From contig CANMIS010000001.1 in NCBI GenBank assembly GCA_947498065.1, forward strand, positions 558,001 to 622,000: 64,000 nt of DNA. Reading direction: 5' to 3'. A model generated the notes under the pieces. That model made no database searches. It had not been told where the DNA came from and worked only from the letters and a program-made list of their open reading frames with translations. The stretch is from an uncultured Erythrobacter sp. (GTDB lineage: Bacteria; Pseudomonadota; Alphaproteobacteria; Sphingomonadales; Sphingomonadaceae). Below are positions 42,646 to 50,070 of this stretch, piece after piece. The position numbers and the translations under genes are program-made. The first letter of the stretch is position 1. Every line of letters starts with the position of its first letter.

Positions 42646-43608
42646 TTAGAGCTCAGGCCGGATCGATGGCAGATTGAGCAGCCAGCTTTTGAGGTCGGAC
42701 AGGCTTGGCTGAGCAGCCTCTTCATGCGGCAAATGGCCGATCTCCTCGTACTCAACCAAGGTGGAATTGGGCAGATGCTCATCATACCAGCGGCCCGATT
42801 CGACCGGGATCAATGGGTCCTCGGTGCCCCAGATCACCAGCGCGGGCACTTCCAATGCAGAGATGCGAGCATCGTCAAACGCCGCTCGGCTGGCAGAAAA
42901 CCGTTTCACCGTGGCGGCGCGATTGCCGGGATAACGCAGCATTTCCCAATAGCGATCCACCACCTCATCGGTGATCACGCTCTTATTGCTGACCATCTGC
43001 GTGAAGGACTGCTCAATCATGGAACGCGGCGTGACCTGCTCCATCACCTTATTGATGACGGGTGTCCGCGCCATTCTCAGCGCTAGGCTGGTTTTGCCTT
43101 CCCGCCGAACCGGAGCGCCGCTTGCGCCGACAAGGATCAAGCCGTCGAGCCGGTCTGGATGAGCAAGAGCATAAGCGGCCGCATGGCTGCCCCCCATTGA
43201 ACTGCCGCCGAGGATAAAGCGCTCCAGGCCCAGCGCGCCTGCGACCTCATCGATATCGGCAACGAAATTGTCGAGCGAGTAGTCCGCGTTCGGGTCCGCA
43301 CCGGTCAGCCCGTGCCCGATCTGGTCAAAGCGGATGACGCGGTACGTGTCTTTGAGGCCATCGACCCACGGCCCCCATGTGTGCAGATCGGCGTTGGAGC
43401 CATGCAGCAGGATGATCGCGGGCGCGTCCCGAGGTCCCTCATCGCGCAGATGTACGGTCACGCCGTCACCAATCTCGACAAATTGCGAGGGTTCACCGGC
43501 GTATTTGGCGCGCATTTCTGCGGGATCGGTGTCGGGCGTGCGAAACACCACAAATGCGAGCATCAGCAGCGCGATAAGCACGGCCAGAACTTTGAACAGG
43601 CGCTTCAT
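42646..43608 (-). CDS. Alpha/beta hydrolase with N-terminal membrane anchor
   Basis: A 320-aa hydrolase. A hydrophobic helix at 5-22 (VLAVLIALLMLAFVVF) anchors it to the membrane or acts as a signal. The oxyanion motif is LLHGSNAD, the nucleophile elbow GGSSMGG, the acid residue is in WGTEDPLIPV and the His in EEIGHLPHEEA. The fold is closest to epoxide hydrolase/haloperoxidase-like enzymes; the substrate is unknown. It lies 27 bp upstream of nothing shared; the cytochrome gene starts a separate run on the same strand. Confidence 0.85.
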   Translation of the reverse strand: MKRLFKVLAVLIALLMLAFVVFRTPDTDPAEMRAKYAGEPSQFVEIGDGVTVHLRDEGPRDAPAIILLHGSNADLHTWGPWVDGLKDTYRVIRFDQIGHGLTGADPNADYSLDNFVADIDEVAGALGLERFILGGSSMGGSHAAAYALAHPDRLDGLILVGASGAPVRREGKTSLALRMARTPVINKVMEQVTPRSMIEQSFTQMVSNKSVITDEVVDRYWEMLRYPGNRAATVKRFSASRAAFDDARISALEVPALVIWGTEDPLIPVESGRWYDEHLPNSTLVEYEEIGHLPHEEAAQPSLSDLKSWLLNLPSIRPEL

Positions 43609-43635
43609 TGTCAGAATTCCTATGGTTTTGGCGGC

Positions 43636-44655
43636 TTACTGCGCGGGCATTTCGTCGATCCACTGGCGGATCATGGCCAGCCCTTCTTCATCGACGGTCG
43701 ATTTGCCCAGCTCTGGCATGGCCACGCCGGGTTCGGTCGACGCCATCCGGTGGACGAGGATCGATTTGTCCGGTGCGCCGGGCTCAATTGAGACCAGCAG
43801 CCCCCCTGCTCCGCGTCCGGCCGCGACGGGCGGCTTGCGGATACCCAGAGCGTGAGGATCGCCCTGCTCCCAGCGCAGATCGAGCCCGGAATTTGACGCC
43901 ATGCCGCCAGGCTGATGGCAATGCGCGCAGTTCACATCGAGATAGGCGCGGGCAAAAGCGGCCACATCGGCACTTTCGCTGTCACGCTCGCCCCAATGAG
44001 GCAGGCCCGCTGTCACCATTGGCATTTTGTCGAGCCGTCCGCCTGCAACCGCTTCACGGAGCCATTGGGTGGGCAGGTTCCGCGCTTTCGGGCCAATCGG
44101 CGTGACCCCACCATCCTTCACATGGCATTGCTTGCACTGGTTCTTGTTCGGCACGCGGTAGCTGATTTCGGTCCCATCAGGCCGCGTAACGGGGATACGT
44201 GCGCCCGCCAGCGCCAGCCGCGCATCCGTCTGCTCCTCGTTCCAAACATAGGGCAGCGCCACCCAGCCCTCTGCCCGGTGCAGCAGCAGGCGCGTTTCGA
44301 TGAGGCGCCGATCCGCGCCCTCACCAAAGGCGAAGGTCTTGATCAGCGCGCTGCCGACAGGAAATTCGAGCAGCCCATCTCCGTTTGCCTTCATCGCTTT
44401 GCCATAGGGCACATAGGCAAAACGCAGCTTATCCGCGCCGTCGGAATAGAGCGGCGTGTTGAGCGTGTAGGCGGCGGCGCTGAACGATTCCTGCGAACCG
44501 GGACGAGCGAAAAAGCTAAACTCGGACAGTGTTTTCGGCTTGCCCTGCATAACGGCGCTGTTGTTTACAGCGACTGGCGAGCGCGCCTCTGACTGAGAGA
44601 CGGCCCCTGCCAGCGCGAGTGAGGCCAGGCCTAAGAGGATCGCTCCGCGCTTCAC
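43636..44655 (-). CDS. SO2930-family diheme c-type cytochrome
   Basis: A 339-aa exported cytochrome. A signal peptide (about 1-24) is followed by a beta-rich domain (about 40-165) and two haem-binding motifs, CKQCH (174-178) and CAHCH (243-247). The sequence PNKNQCKQCHVKDGGVTPIG is family-specific. It begins with GTG overlapping the stop of the beta-helix gene (GTGA), so the two are made together. The family pairs with SO2931-type beta-helix proteins and has no known function; electron transfer in the periplasm is inferred. Confidence 0.88.
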   Translation of the reverse strand: MKRGAILLGLASLALAGAVSQSEARSPVAVNNSAVMQGKPKTLSEFSFFARPGSQESFSAAAYTLNTPLYSDGADKLRFAYVPYGKAMKANGDGLLEFPVGSALIKTFAFGEGADRRLIETRLLLHRAEGWVALPYVWNEEQTDARLALAGARIPVTRPDGTEISYRVPNKNQCKQCHVKDGGVTPIGPKARNLPTQWLREAVAGGRLDKMPMVTAGLPHWGERDSESADVAAFARAYLDVNCAHCHQPGGMASNSGLDLRWEQGDPHALGIRKPPVAAGRGAGGLLVSIEPGAPDKSILVHRMASTEPGVAMPELGKSTVDEEGLAMIRQWIDEMPAQ

Positions 44656-45860
44656 TTAAGCCGGGCCTCGAGTGCCTTCACTGTGTCTGACGGATTCACC
44701 GAAGCGACGATTGGCGGAGGCGGCGGAAGCTTGATGATATCGGGCCTTGCCTGACTTAAGGGCTGACCGACCTCTTGCAGTCCCATCGACACGGCCCATT
44801 CTCCGCCAAAGACCGTTGCATTCTCATGCAAACCGTCTGTCAGAATAGCTGGCAGCGTATCGCGGCTGAGAGCTGCTAGAAGAGCTTGCCCGCCCTCAAA
44901 GTCAGGGGCGAATCCAGCCCGACTGTAGATGTTATCACCAATGTGAACATTCTTTGGGCGCGGCTGATATCGCTCATCATCGAAAGGCTGCGAATAGGCG
45001 ATCAGCATGATATGGCTGGTACCGTTATTGATCAGCGCATTGTCTCTAATGTGTACGCCCGTGTTTGCCATTACCATCACCCCAGTGCCCGCTGGTACGC
45101 TAGCGACGATATTGCCCTCTGGAGCGAAGTTATCGGTGTTGTTGTCGATCACCGCATTACGCGCGACCAGCACATTGCCGCCGCCGACCTTGGGCAGACC
45201 GGGCAGGTCAAACACCAGAATGCCGCCGGTGTTCTTAGTCGCGAGGTTCTCTGTCACCTCGGCAAAATTGCTGTTCTCAATCTCGATCCCGGCGACATTT
45301 TCCACCACGCGGTTGCGGCGCACGATGATGTTTTCAGACTGCCCAACGTAAATGCCCGCATCCGATGCCCCGCGCACATAACTGTCTTGCACCAGCACAT
45401 TGCTCGCCTCGACTGGGTAGATTCCGTAAGCGCCATTGCTGGCGTCCGGACCGCCCGTCCATTCCACCCGGATCGCGTGATAAATGATCTGATCCGCGCC
45501 CTTGGATTTGATCCCGTCACCCTTGGCGTTCTCAATCCCGAAATCGCGCAAGGTGACATCGTCCGACGTCACGAGCAAACCTTCGCCCGCGCCCTCCTGC
45601 GCCGTGAAATCGAGCACGCTCGCGTCCATTCCCGCGCCGCGCAGTGTCACGCCATTAACGTCCAGGCTGAGGCCATCGGTTAGCGCATAGCGCCCGGCGG
45701 CGAGCACGATCTCGTCGCCAGGTTCGGCAAGGATCAGCGCCTCTTGCAAGCGCTCCTGAGCGCCTTCGCCTGGCTCAATCGTGTGCGTCTCTGCCATGGC
45801 GGCGCTCGCGCAGGTGAGCGCGATGGGCGCAGCGAGCGCGGCAAGTGCAAATTTCAGCAT
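44652..45860 (-). CDS. SO2931-like right-handed parallel beta-helix protein
   Basis: A 402-aa exported protein. The signal peptide is MLKFALAALAAPIALTCASA. The body is a repeating beta-helix rich in Asn ladders (INNGTSHIML, NVLVARNAVIDNNTDN, RNRVVENVAGIEIENS), as in pectate lyase-like and NosD-like proteins. Metal-ligating or catalytic residues cannot be assigned. The ATG at 45860 has GGGAGG 6 bp upstream. It is co-translated with the diheme cytochrome, recalling Shewanella SO2931-SO2930. Confidence 0.85.
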   Translation of the reverse strand: MLKFALAALAAPIALTCASAAMAETHTIEPGEGAQERLQEALILAEPGDEIVLAAGRYALTDGLSLDVNGVTLRGAGMDASVLDFTAQEGAGEGLLVTSDDVTLRDFGIENAKGDGIKSKGADQIIYHAIRVEWTGGPDASNGAYGIYPVEASNVLVQDSYVRGASDAGIYVGQSENIIVRRNRVVENVAGIEIENSNFAEVTENLATKNTGGILVFDLPGLPKVGGGNVLVARNAVIDNNTDNFAPEGNIVASVPAGTGVMVMANTGVHIRDNALINNGTSHIMLIAYSQPFDDERYQPRPKNVHIGDNIYSRAGFAPDFEGGQALLAALSRDTLPAILTDGLHENATVFGGEWAVSMGLQEVGQPLSQARPDIIKLPPPPPIVASVNPSDTVKALEARLK

Positions 45861-45920
45861 GATGATCCCTCCCAATAGGGCAGCATTGTGCCGCCTTGAG
45901 CCGGGATTGCAAGGGCGGCG

Positions 45921-46277
45921 TCAGTCTCCGCCGAGGCCGAGCGAGCACAGCGCCGCCGCGCTGGCCAATTGTTCGACCGCATCTGGGTCGTCGACGCGGC
46001 GGATCCGCGCGAGCAGATCGCCGGGAGAGATAGGAATGCCGCTCTCACCCTCTTGCGCGCGGAGCCGCTCCAGCTTCTTCAATTGCAGCAGCGACAAACG
46101 ATCGACCATGCGGCCCGCCATGCATCCGGCGAGCTGCGGCGGTGCGCCTTTTTCGATAAGGGCCGCTTCGATCCGTTCTTCGGTCACTTGTTCGACCAAG
46201 CCGTCATCGCGCAGCAGGAACCATGCCCCGCCCGCTAGCGCAGCCACAAGAATGATGAGCACCAGAAGCTTCTTCAT
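45921..46277 (-). CDS. Membrane-anchored hypothetical protein
   Basis: Not recognised. A 118-aa product with one N-terminal hydrophobic helix (KKLLVLIILVAALAGGAWFLL), then a soluble part with two spaced Cys (GCMAGRM and ALCSLGL) that could form a disulfide in the periplasm. The middle is charged and helical (LLQLKKLERLRAQEG). It lies 9 bp downstream of pntB on the same strand and may be part of its transcript. Confidence 0.65.
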   Translation of the reverse strand: MKKLLVLIILVAALAGGAWFLLRDDGLVEQVTEERIEAALIEKGAPPQLAGCMAGRMVDRLSLLQLKKLERLRAQEGESGIPISPGDLLARIRRVDDPDAVEQLASAAALCSLGLGGD

Positions 46278-46286
46278 TGGACGGAC

Positions 46287-47798
46287 CTAGTCGAGCGCCT
46301 TCACGATCTCTTCAACCATCTTCTTCGCATCCGACAGCAGCATCATCGTCTGGTCCATGTAGAACACATCATTGTCGACCCCGGCATAGCCGACCCCGCC
46401 CATGCTGCGCTTGATGAAGAACACCTGCTTCGCCTTGTCGACGTCAAACACTGGCATGCCGTAAATCGGTGATGATTTGTCGGTTTTCGCCGCCGGGTTC
46501 ACCACGTCGTTCGCGCCGATGATGAAGGCGACATCGGCCTGCGCAAATTCGCTGTTGATGTCCTCCAGCTCGAACACTTCATCATAGGGAACATTCGCCT
46601 CAGCCAGCAGCACGTTCATGTGCCCCGGCATCCGCCCGGCAACCGGGTGGATCGCATATTTCACCTCGACGCCCTTTTCCTTCAGCGTGTCGGCCATTTC
46701 GCGCAGTACGTGCTGAGCCTGAGCCACCGCCATGCCGTAGCCGGGAATGATGATGACCTTTTCCGCCTGCTCCAGCATGAAGGCCGCATCGTCCGCGCTG
46801 CCTTGCTTGTACGGGCGCTGTTCGCGCGCCTCGCCATCGCCGCCGCCTGAGCTGTCCGCGCCAAAGCCGCCCGCGATCACGCTGATGAAGCTGCGGTTCA
46901 TGGCCTTGCACATGATGTAGCTGAGGATGGCGCCGGAGGAGCCGACCAGAGCGCCGGTGATGATCATCGCGCTGTTGCCCAGCGTAAAGCCCATCGCCGC
47001 CGCCGCCCAGCCGGAATAACTGTTCAGCATGGAGACGACGACCGGCATATCCGCGCCGCCGATTGGGATGATCAGCAGGAATCCGATGATAAAGGCGAGC
47101 ACGGTAACGGCGATGATCAGCTGCCCCTCGCCCGCGCCTGCCTCGGTCGACATCGCGTAATAGGCGATCAAGCCAAGGATCGCGGCCAATGTGCCAAGAT
47201 TGATCACGTGCCGCCCGGGCAGCATGATCGGCGATCCGCTCATCCGGCCGGAGAGTTTAAGGAAGGCAATGACCGAGCCGGAGAAGGTGATCGCACCAAT
47301 CGCGATACCGAGGCCCAGCTCAATCCGGCTGACGACCAGGATTTGCCCAGCAGCGTCGGTGATCCCGAAACTTGCCGGGTCTAGCCATGCGGCAAGGCCC
47401 ACGACCACGGCGGCCAAACCGACCAGCGAGTGAAAGCCCGCGACCAGTTCTGGCATCGCCGTCATGGCGATTTTGCGGGCGACGGTGACGCCGATAATCC
47501 CGCCTAGGAACATCGCTATGCCGATCTCCGGCAGGGTCGCGATGCTGTGCGTCACCAAAGTGGTGACGACCGCGATCAGCATACCGAGCATGCCATAGCG
47601 GTTACCCGCGCGGCTGGTCGCTGGGCTGGATAATCCGCGCAATGCGAGGATGAAGAACACGCCGGAAATCAGATAGGCCAGCATCGCCCAGGCTGGGGTC
47701 CCTGCGCCAAGGGTAGCTGCAGGTTCTACGCAATCGAACCCGCAGGAACCTGCTTCCGCAGCCGCTTCGGCTGCCAGTGCAAATATGGAGAAGCTCAT
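46287..47798 (-). CDS. pntB: NAD(P) transhydrogenase subunit beta
   Basis: A 503-aa subunit of the proton-pumping transhydrogenase, which passes hydride from NADH to NADP+ using the proton gradient. About nine hydrophobic segments occupy residues 10-300. The NADP(H)-binding domain III follows, with IIPGYGMAVAQAQH and GRMPGHMNVLLAEANVPYD. Intact and full length. It lies 3 bp after the small membrane subunit. Confidence 0.97.
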   Translation of the reverse strand: MSFSIFALAAEAAAEAGSCGFDCVEPAATLGAGTPAWAMLAYLISGVFFILALRGLSSPATSRAGNRYGMLGMLIAVVTTLVTHSIATLPEIGIAMFLGGIIGVTVARKIAMTAMPELVAGFHSLVGLAAVVVGLAAWLDPASFGITDAAGQILVVSRIELGLGIAIGAITFSGSVIAFLKLSGRMSGSPIMLPGRHVINLGTLAAILGLIAYYAMSTEAGAGEGQLIIAVTVLAFIIGFLLIIPIGGADMPVVVSMLNSYSGWAAAAMGFTLGNSAMIITGALVGSSGAILSYIMCKAMNRSFISVIAGGFGADSSGGGDGEAREQRPYKQGSADDAAFMLEQAEKVIIIPGYGMAVAQAQHVLREMADTLKEKGVEVKYAIHPVAGRMPGHMNVLLAEANVPYDEVFELEDINSEFAQADVAFIIGANDVVNPAAKTDKSSPIYGMPVFDVDKAKQVFFIKRSMGGVGYAGVDNDVFYMDQTMMLLSDAKKMVEEIVKALD

Positions 47799-47801
47799 CT
47801 C

Positions 47802-48083
47802 TTACTTCTCCTTCTTCTTGTACATGGCGAGCATTCGCTCCGTCACAGCAAAGCCGCCGAAGATGTTGATGCTGGCCAGAACCACGCCAAACAGGCCGAG
47901 ATATTTGGCCGTAGGACTGCCCGCCTCAGCCGCCGCGATCAGCGCGCCGACGATGATCACCGAGGAGATCGCATTGGTCACCGCCATCAGCGGCGTGTGC
48001 AACGCCGGGGTGACCGACCAGACAACGTAATAGCCCACAAAACAGGCCAAAACGAAGATCGATAGGATTGAAATGAAGTCCAT
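47802..48083 (-). CDS. NAD(P) transhydrogenase subunit alpha part 2
   Basis: A 93-aa subunit with three hydrophobic segments, corresponding to the membrane part of the alpha subunit in organisms where alpha is split. The sequence VVWSVTPALHTPLMAVTNAI is characteristic. Normally this gene follows the soluble alpha part within a few bases; here a 470-bp stretch with a nuclease-like gene separates them. Confidence 0.95.
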   Translation of the reverse strand: MDFISILSIFVLACFVGYYVVWSVTPALHTPLMAVTNAISSVIIVGALIAAAEAGSPTAKYLGLFGVVLASINIFGGFAVTERMLAMYKKKEK

Positions 48084-48086
48084 TGG

Positions 48087-48557
48087 TTATGTAGCCTCCC
48101 CGGCACGGGGAGGGGGACCAGCCGCAGGCTGGTGGAGGGGACTCGCCGCACGCGCGACGATTGCCTCTGCGGCCGCATCGGCATCCGCCAACACGCGGCG
48201 CGCGGCCACCCGCAAAACCCTAAACCCGTTTTCTTTCATGAATGCGATACGCCTCTCGTCAAACTTGGCGCGATCAGGTGAATCGTGTGCGCTGCCATCG
48301 ACTTCGACGACCAGCTTTTCAGACAAGCAGCAAAAATCGGCGGTATAAGGGCCTATCGGATGCTGCCTGCGGAATTTGAAGCCCTGTGGACGGGCGCGAA
48401 GGCGCTGCCACAGCATACGTTCGGGCATCGTCATGTTCTTTCGGAGTTCACGGGCGCGCATGACCTCTGGTCTGGCGACGAACCGCGCGTCCCCTCCACC
48501 GCGCTGCGCGCGGTCCCCCTCCCCGTAGCGGGGAGGATTTGGGATGCTCAAACTCAT
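48087..48557 (-). CDS. DUF559 Vsr-like endonuclease domain protein carried by an inverted-repeat unit
   Basis: A 156-aa protein with a PD-(D/E)XK-type fold of the DUF559 family, related to very-short-patch-repair nucleases. The core begins near NMTMPERMLWQRLRARPQGF. It contains FRRQHPIGPYTADFCC with the catalytic-type Asp (D74), VVEVDGSAH (E85, D87) and the closing GFRVLRVAARRVLAD. Residues 8-23 and 139-155 are encoded by the two 48-bp terminal inverted repeats (RYGEGDRAQRGGG and PPPRAGEAT ends). Its ATG overlaps the pntA-1 stop (ATGA), and it ends 3 bp before pntA-2. Translation could also begin at internal ATGs (residues 33, 42 or 44). DNA cleavage or repair is inferred from the family only. 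Confidence 0.85.
   Translation of the reverse strand: MSLSIPNPPRYGEGDRAQRGGGDARFVARPEVMRARELRKNMTMPERMLWQRLRARPQGFKFRRQHPIGPYTADFCCLSEKLVVEVDGSAHDSPDRAKFDERRIAFMKENGFRVLRVAARRVLADADAAAEAIVARAASPLHQPAAGPPPRAGEAT
48095..48142. repeat. Left terminal inverted repeat with two hairpins
   Basis: A 48-bp end repeat made of two hairpins, CCTCCCCG-GCA-CGGGGAGG and CCAGCC-GCA-GGCTGG, plus a GTGGAGGGGAC-type edge. Compared in the same orientation with the other end, it differs only in stem pairs that change together and in one loop. Confidence 0.9.
48489..48536. repeat. Right terminal inverted repeat with two hairpins
   Basis: The inverse of the left end: hairpin CCGCGC-TGC-GCGCGG and hairpin CCTCCCCG-CTA-CGGGGAGG (read on the lower strand). 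Three base pairs in the first stem differ from the left copy, and all three are compensated. Confidence 0.9.
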
Positions 48558-49675
48558 CCCAACAACCTCTCGTTCACCACCTTGCCGCCTTGCGTCAGTC
48601 GGATCGCATCGCCGATCTCTTCGTCAAGCTCGGGCTTGCCCGCTTCCTTGTCCCAAAACGCGCTGAGGAAGTTAAAGTGGTTGCGCGCAAACAGGGCCGA
48701 GGCATCGGCGGGCAATTGTGCGGGCGTGTTGGCATAGCCGATGATTTTGACGCCGTGCTTCTCGACGGTCTCATCAGGCTTGGAGCCCTGAACATTTCCG
48801 CCTTGCGCCACTGCGAGGTCGAAGATCACGCTGCCCGGCTTCATCGTCGCGATTTGCGCATCCGTGATCAGTACCGGCGCAGCACGTCCGGGGATCAGCG
48901 CGGTGGTGATCACAATGTCCTGTTTCGCGATATGCTCTGATACAAGTTTGGCCTGAGCCGCCTTGTACTCATCGCTCATTTCCGTGGCGTATCCGCCCGA
49001 ACCTTCGCCTTCAATTCCGGCCACATCTTCGACAAAAATCGCTTTTGCGCCAAGGCTTTCAATCTGTTCCTTAGTAGCGGATCTGACATCGGTTGCCGAC
49101 ACTTGCGCGCCCAGCCGCCGCGCGGTCGCAATCGCTTGGAGGCCAGCAACACCGACGCCCATGACAAAGGCTTTCGCCGCCTGAACCGTGCCCGCCGCCG
49201 TCATCATCATCGGAAAGGCGCGGCCATAGGTGTCCGCCGCCGCTAGCACCGCTTTGTAACCCGAAAGGTTCGATTGGCTGGAGAGCACATCCATGCTCTG
49301 CGCGCGCGTGATGCGCGGCATGAACTCCATGGCTAACGCCTCCAGCCCGGCAGCGGCATAGGCCTCTACCCGCGCTGTATCGCTGAACGGATCAAACAGC
49401 GCCGCGACCCACGCGCCAGATTTCGCGCCTTTCAGCGCTTTTGCGTCGGGCGCTTGGATACCCAGAACGATGTCCGCATCTTTTACTGTGGCAGCCGCTT
49501 TGCCGACGCTGGCGCCGGCATCTGCGAACGCCTCATCCGTAATGGAGGCGTGCAGCCCCGCCCCGCTTTCGATCGCCACTTCGTTGCCTAAGCCAATGAA
49601 CTTTTTGACTGTTTCCGGTGTCGCGGCAACACGCGTTTCACCGGCGGCTTGCTCTTTAAGAACGGCGATCTTCAT
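48554..49675 (-). CDS. pntA: NAD(P) transhydrogenase subunit alpha part 1
   Basis: The NAD(H)-binding soluble subunit (373 aa), an alanine-dehydrogenase-like fold. The N-terminus MKIAVLKEQAAGETRVAATP, the Rossmann loop VMGVGVAGLQAIATARRLGA and the late loop FDLAVAQGGNVQGS are family markers. It is complete. Its stop overlaps the start of the DUF559 frame (ATGA). Upstream on the same strand is cytochrome oxidase subunit IV, 9 bp away. Confidence 0.96.
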   Translation of the reverse strand: MKIAVLKEQAAGETRVAATPETVKKFIGLGNEVAIESGAGLHASITDEAFADAGASVGKAAATVKDADIVLGIQAPDAKALKGAKSGAWVAALFDPFSDTARVEAYAAAGLEALAMEFMPRITRAQSMDVLSSQSNLSGYKAVLAAADTYGRAFPMMMTAAGTVQAAKAFVMGVGVAGLQAIATARRLGAQVSATDVRSATKEQIESLGAKAIFVEDVAGIEGEGSGGYATEMSDEYKAAQAKLVSEHIAKQDIVITTALIPGRAAPVLITDAQIATMKPGSVIFDLAVAQGGNVQGSKPDETVEKHGVKIIGYANTPAQLPADASALFARNHFNFLSAFWDKEAGKPELDEEIGDAIRLTQGGKVVNERLLG

Positions 49676-49684
49676 GCAGGCGTC

Positions 49685-49807
49685 CTATTCAGCGATCATC
49701 ATGATGACGAACAGAGTAATCACGCATATCAGGGGAATGGTCCACTTCAGCGAAGCAATGAAGCTGTCATAGGTTGATTTTGCATGGTCCATATCGTTGG
49801 CTGCCAT
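49685..49807 (-). CDS. aa3-type cytochrome c oxidase subunit IV
   Basis: A 40-aa single-helix protein. It begins MAANDMDHAKSTYDSFIASL, with the HxxTYxxF-type pattern of the alphaproteobacterial subunit IV family, and has one hydrophobic segment (TIPLICVITLFVIMMIA). An AAGGA site precedes the ATG. It heads the pnt operon, a common association in alphaproteobacteria, even though the oxidase itself is elsewhere. Confidence 0.9.
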   Translation of the reverse strand: MAANDMDHAKSTYDSFIASLKWTIPLICVITLFVIMMIAE

Positions 49808-50070
49808 CGCGCATATTCCTTCAAATCGTTGTCTAGCCTCACAAAAACCCTTTGCGTGAGACGTTCTGGATATGCCCTATCGAAGCGCGCGGGCAAGCTC
49901 AAGCCCGCGCGATTGCTCGGTACAGGAAAAGCGGGATTGAACGTCCCTTTAGGGGAATTGCGAAAGGAACAGCGATTAGCCTTAATCGGGTCTTTACTCC
50001 TGATCGTTAAGGCCATCCCTTAAGTGACCTTGGGGGAAGGCTCTCGAGGCGTTTTGGGATGTAAACGTCG
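49808..50070. other. Divergent region between cox subunit IV and the NtrC-like regulator
   Basis: About 260 bp without a gene. It holds a GC-rich hairpin CGCGCGGGC-N8-GCCCGCGCG (49886-49911) lacking a T run. It also has a TTAA-rich area with inverted GCCTTAA/TTAAGGC (49979-50013) and a third TTAA close by. The last is a candidate regulator site for the rightward gene. TTAA spacing is 9, not the 7 of a CtrA box. No -24/-12 promoter was seen. Confidence 0.45.

Larger units (their letters stand above)
48095..48536. mobile_element. 442-bp inverted-repeat unit carrying a DUF559 nuclease gene, inserted in the pnt operon
   Basis: The unit runs from one 48-bp terminal inverted repeat to the other and contains most of the DUF559 reading frame. 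It splits the conserved pntA-1/pntA-2 pair while keeping the reading direction of the operon, and its termini are part of the protein. No transposase and no clear target-site duplication are visible. Mobility is inferred from the end repeats and its position, not shown. It is analogous in layout to REP-flanked transposases. Confidence 0.7.

Noticed and set aside
48285..48940. Plus-strand open frames across the DUF559 unit and pntA end
   Set aside because: Antisense shadows; composition is repeat-derived and no conserved motif is visible.
49747..50016. 89-codon minus-strand frame before the NtrC-like gene
   Set aside because: Basic shadow composition; overlaps the well-supported cox subunit IV gene in another frame.
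50007..50023. CtrA box upstream of the NtrC-like gene
   Set aside because: The two TTAA halves are 9 bp apart, not 7.
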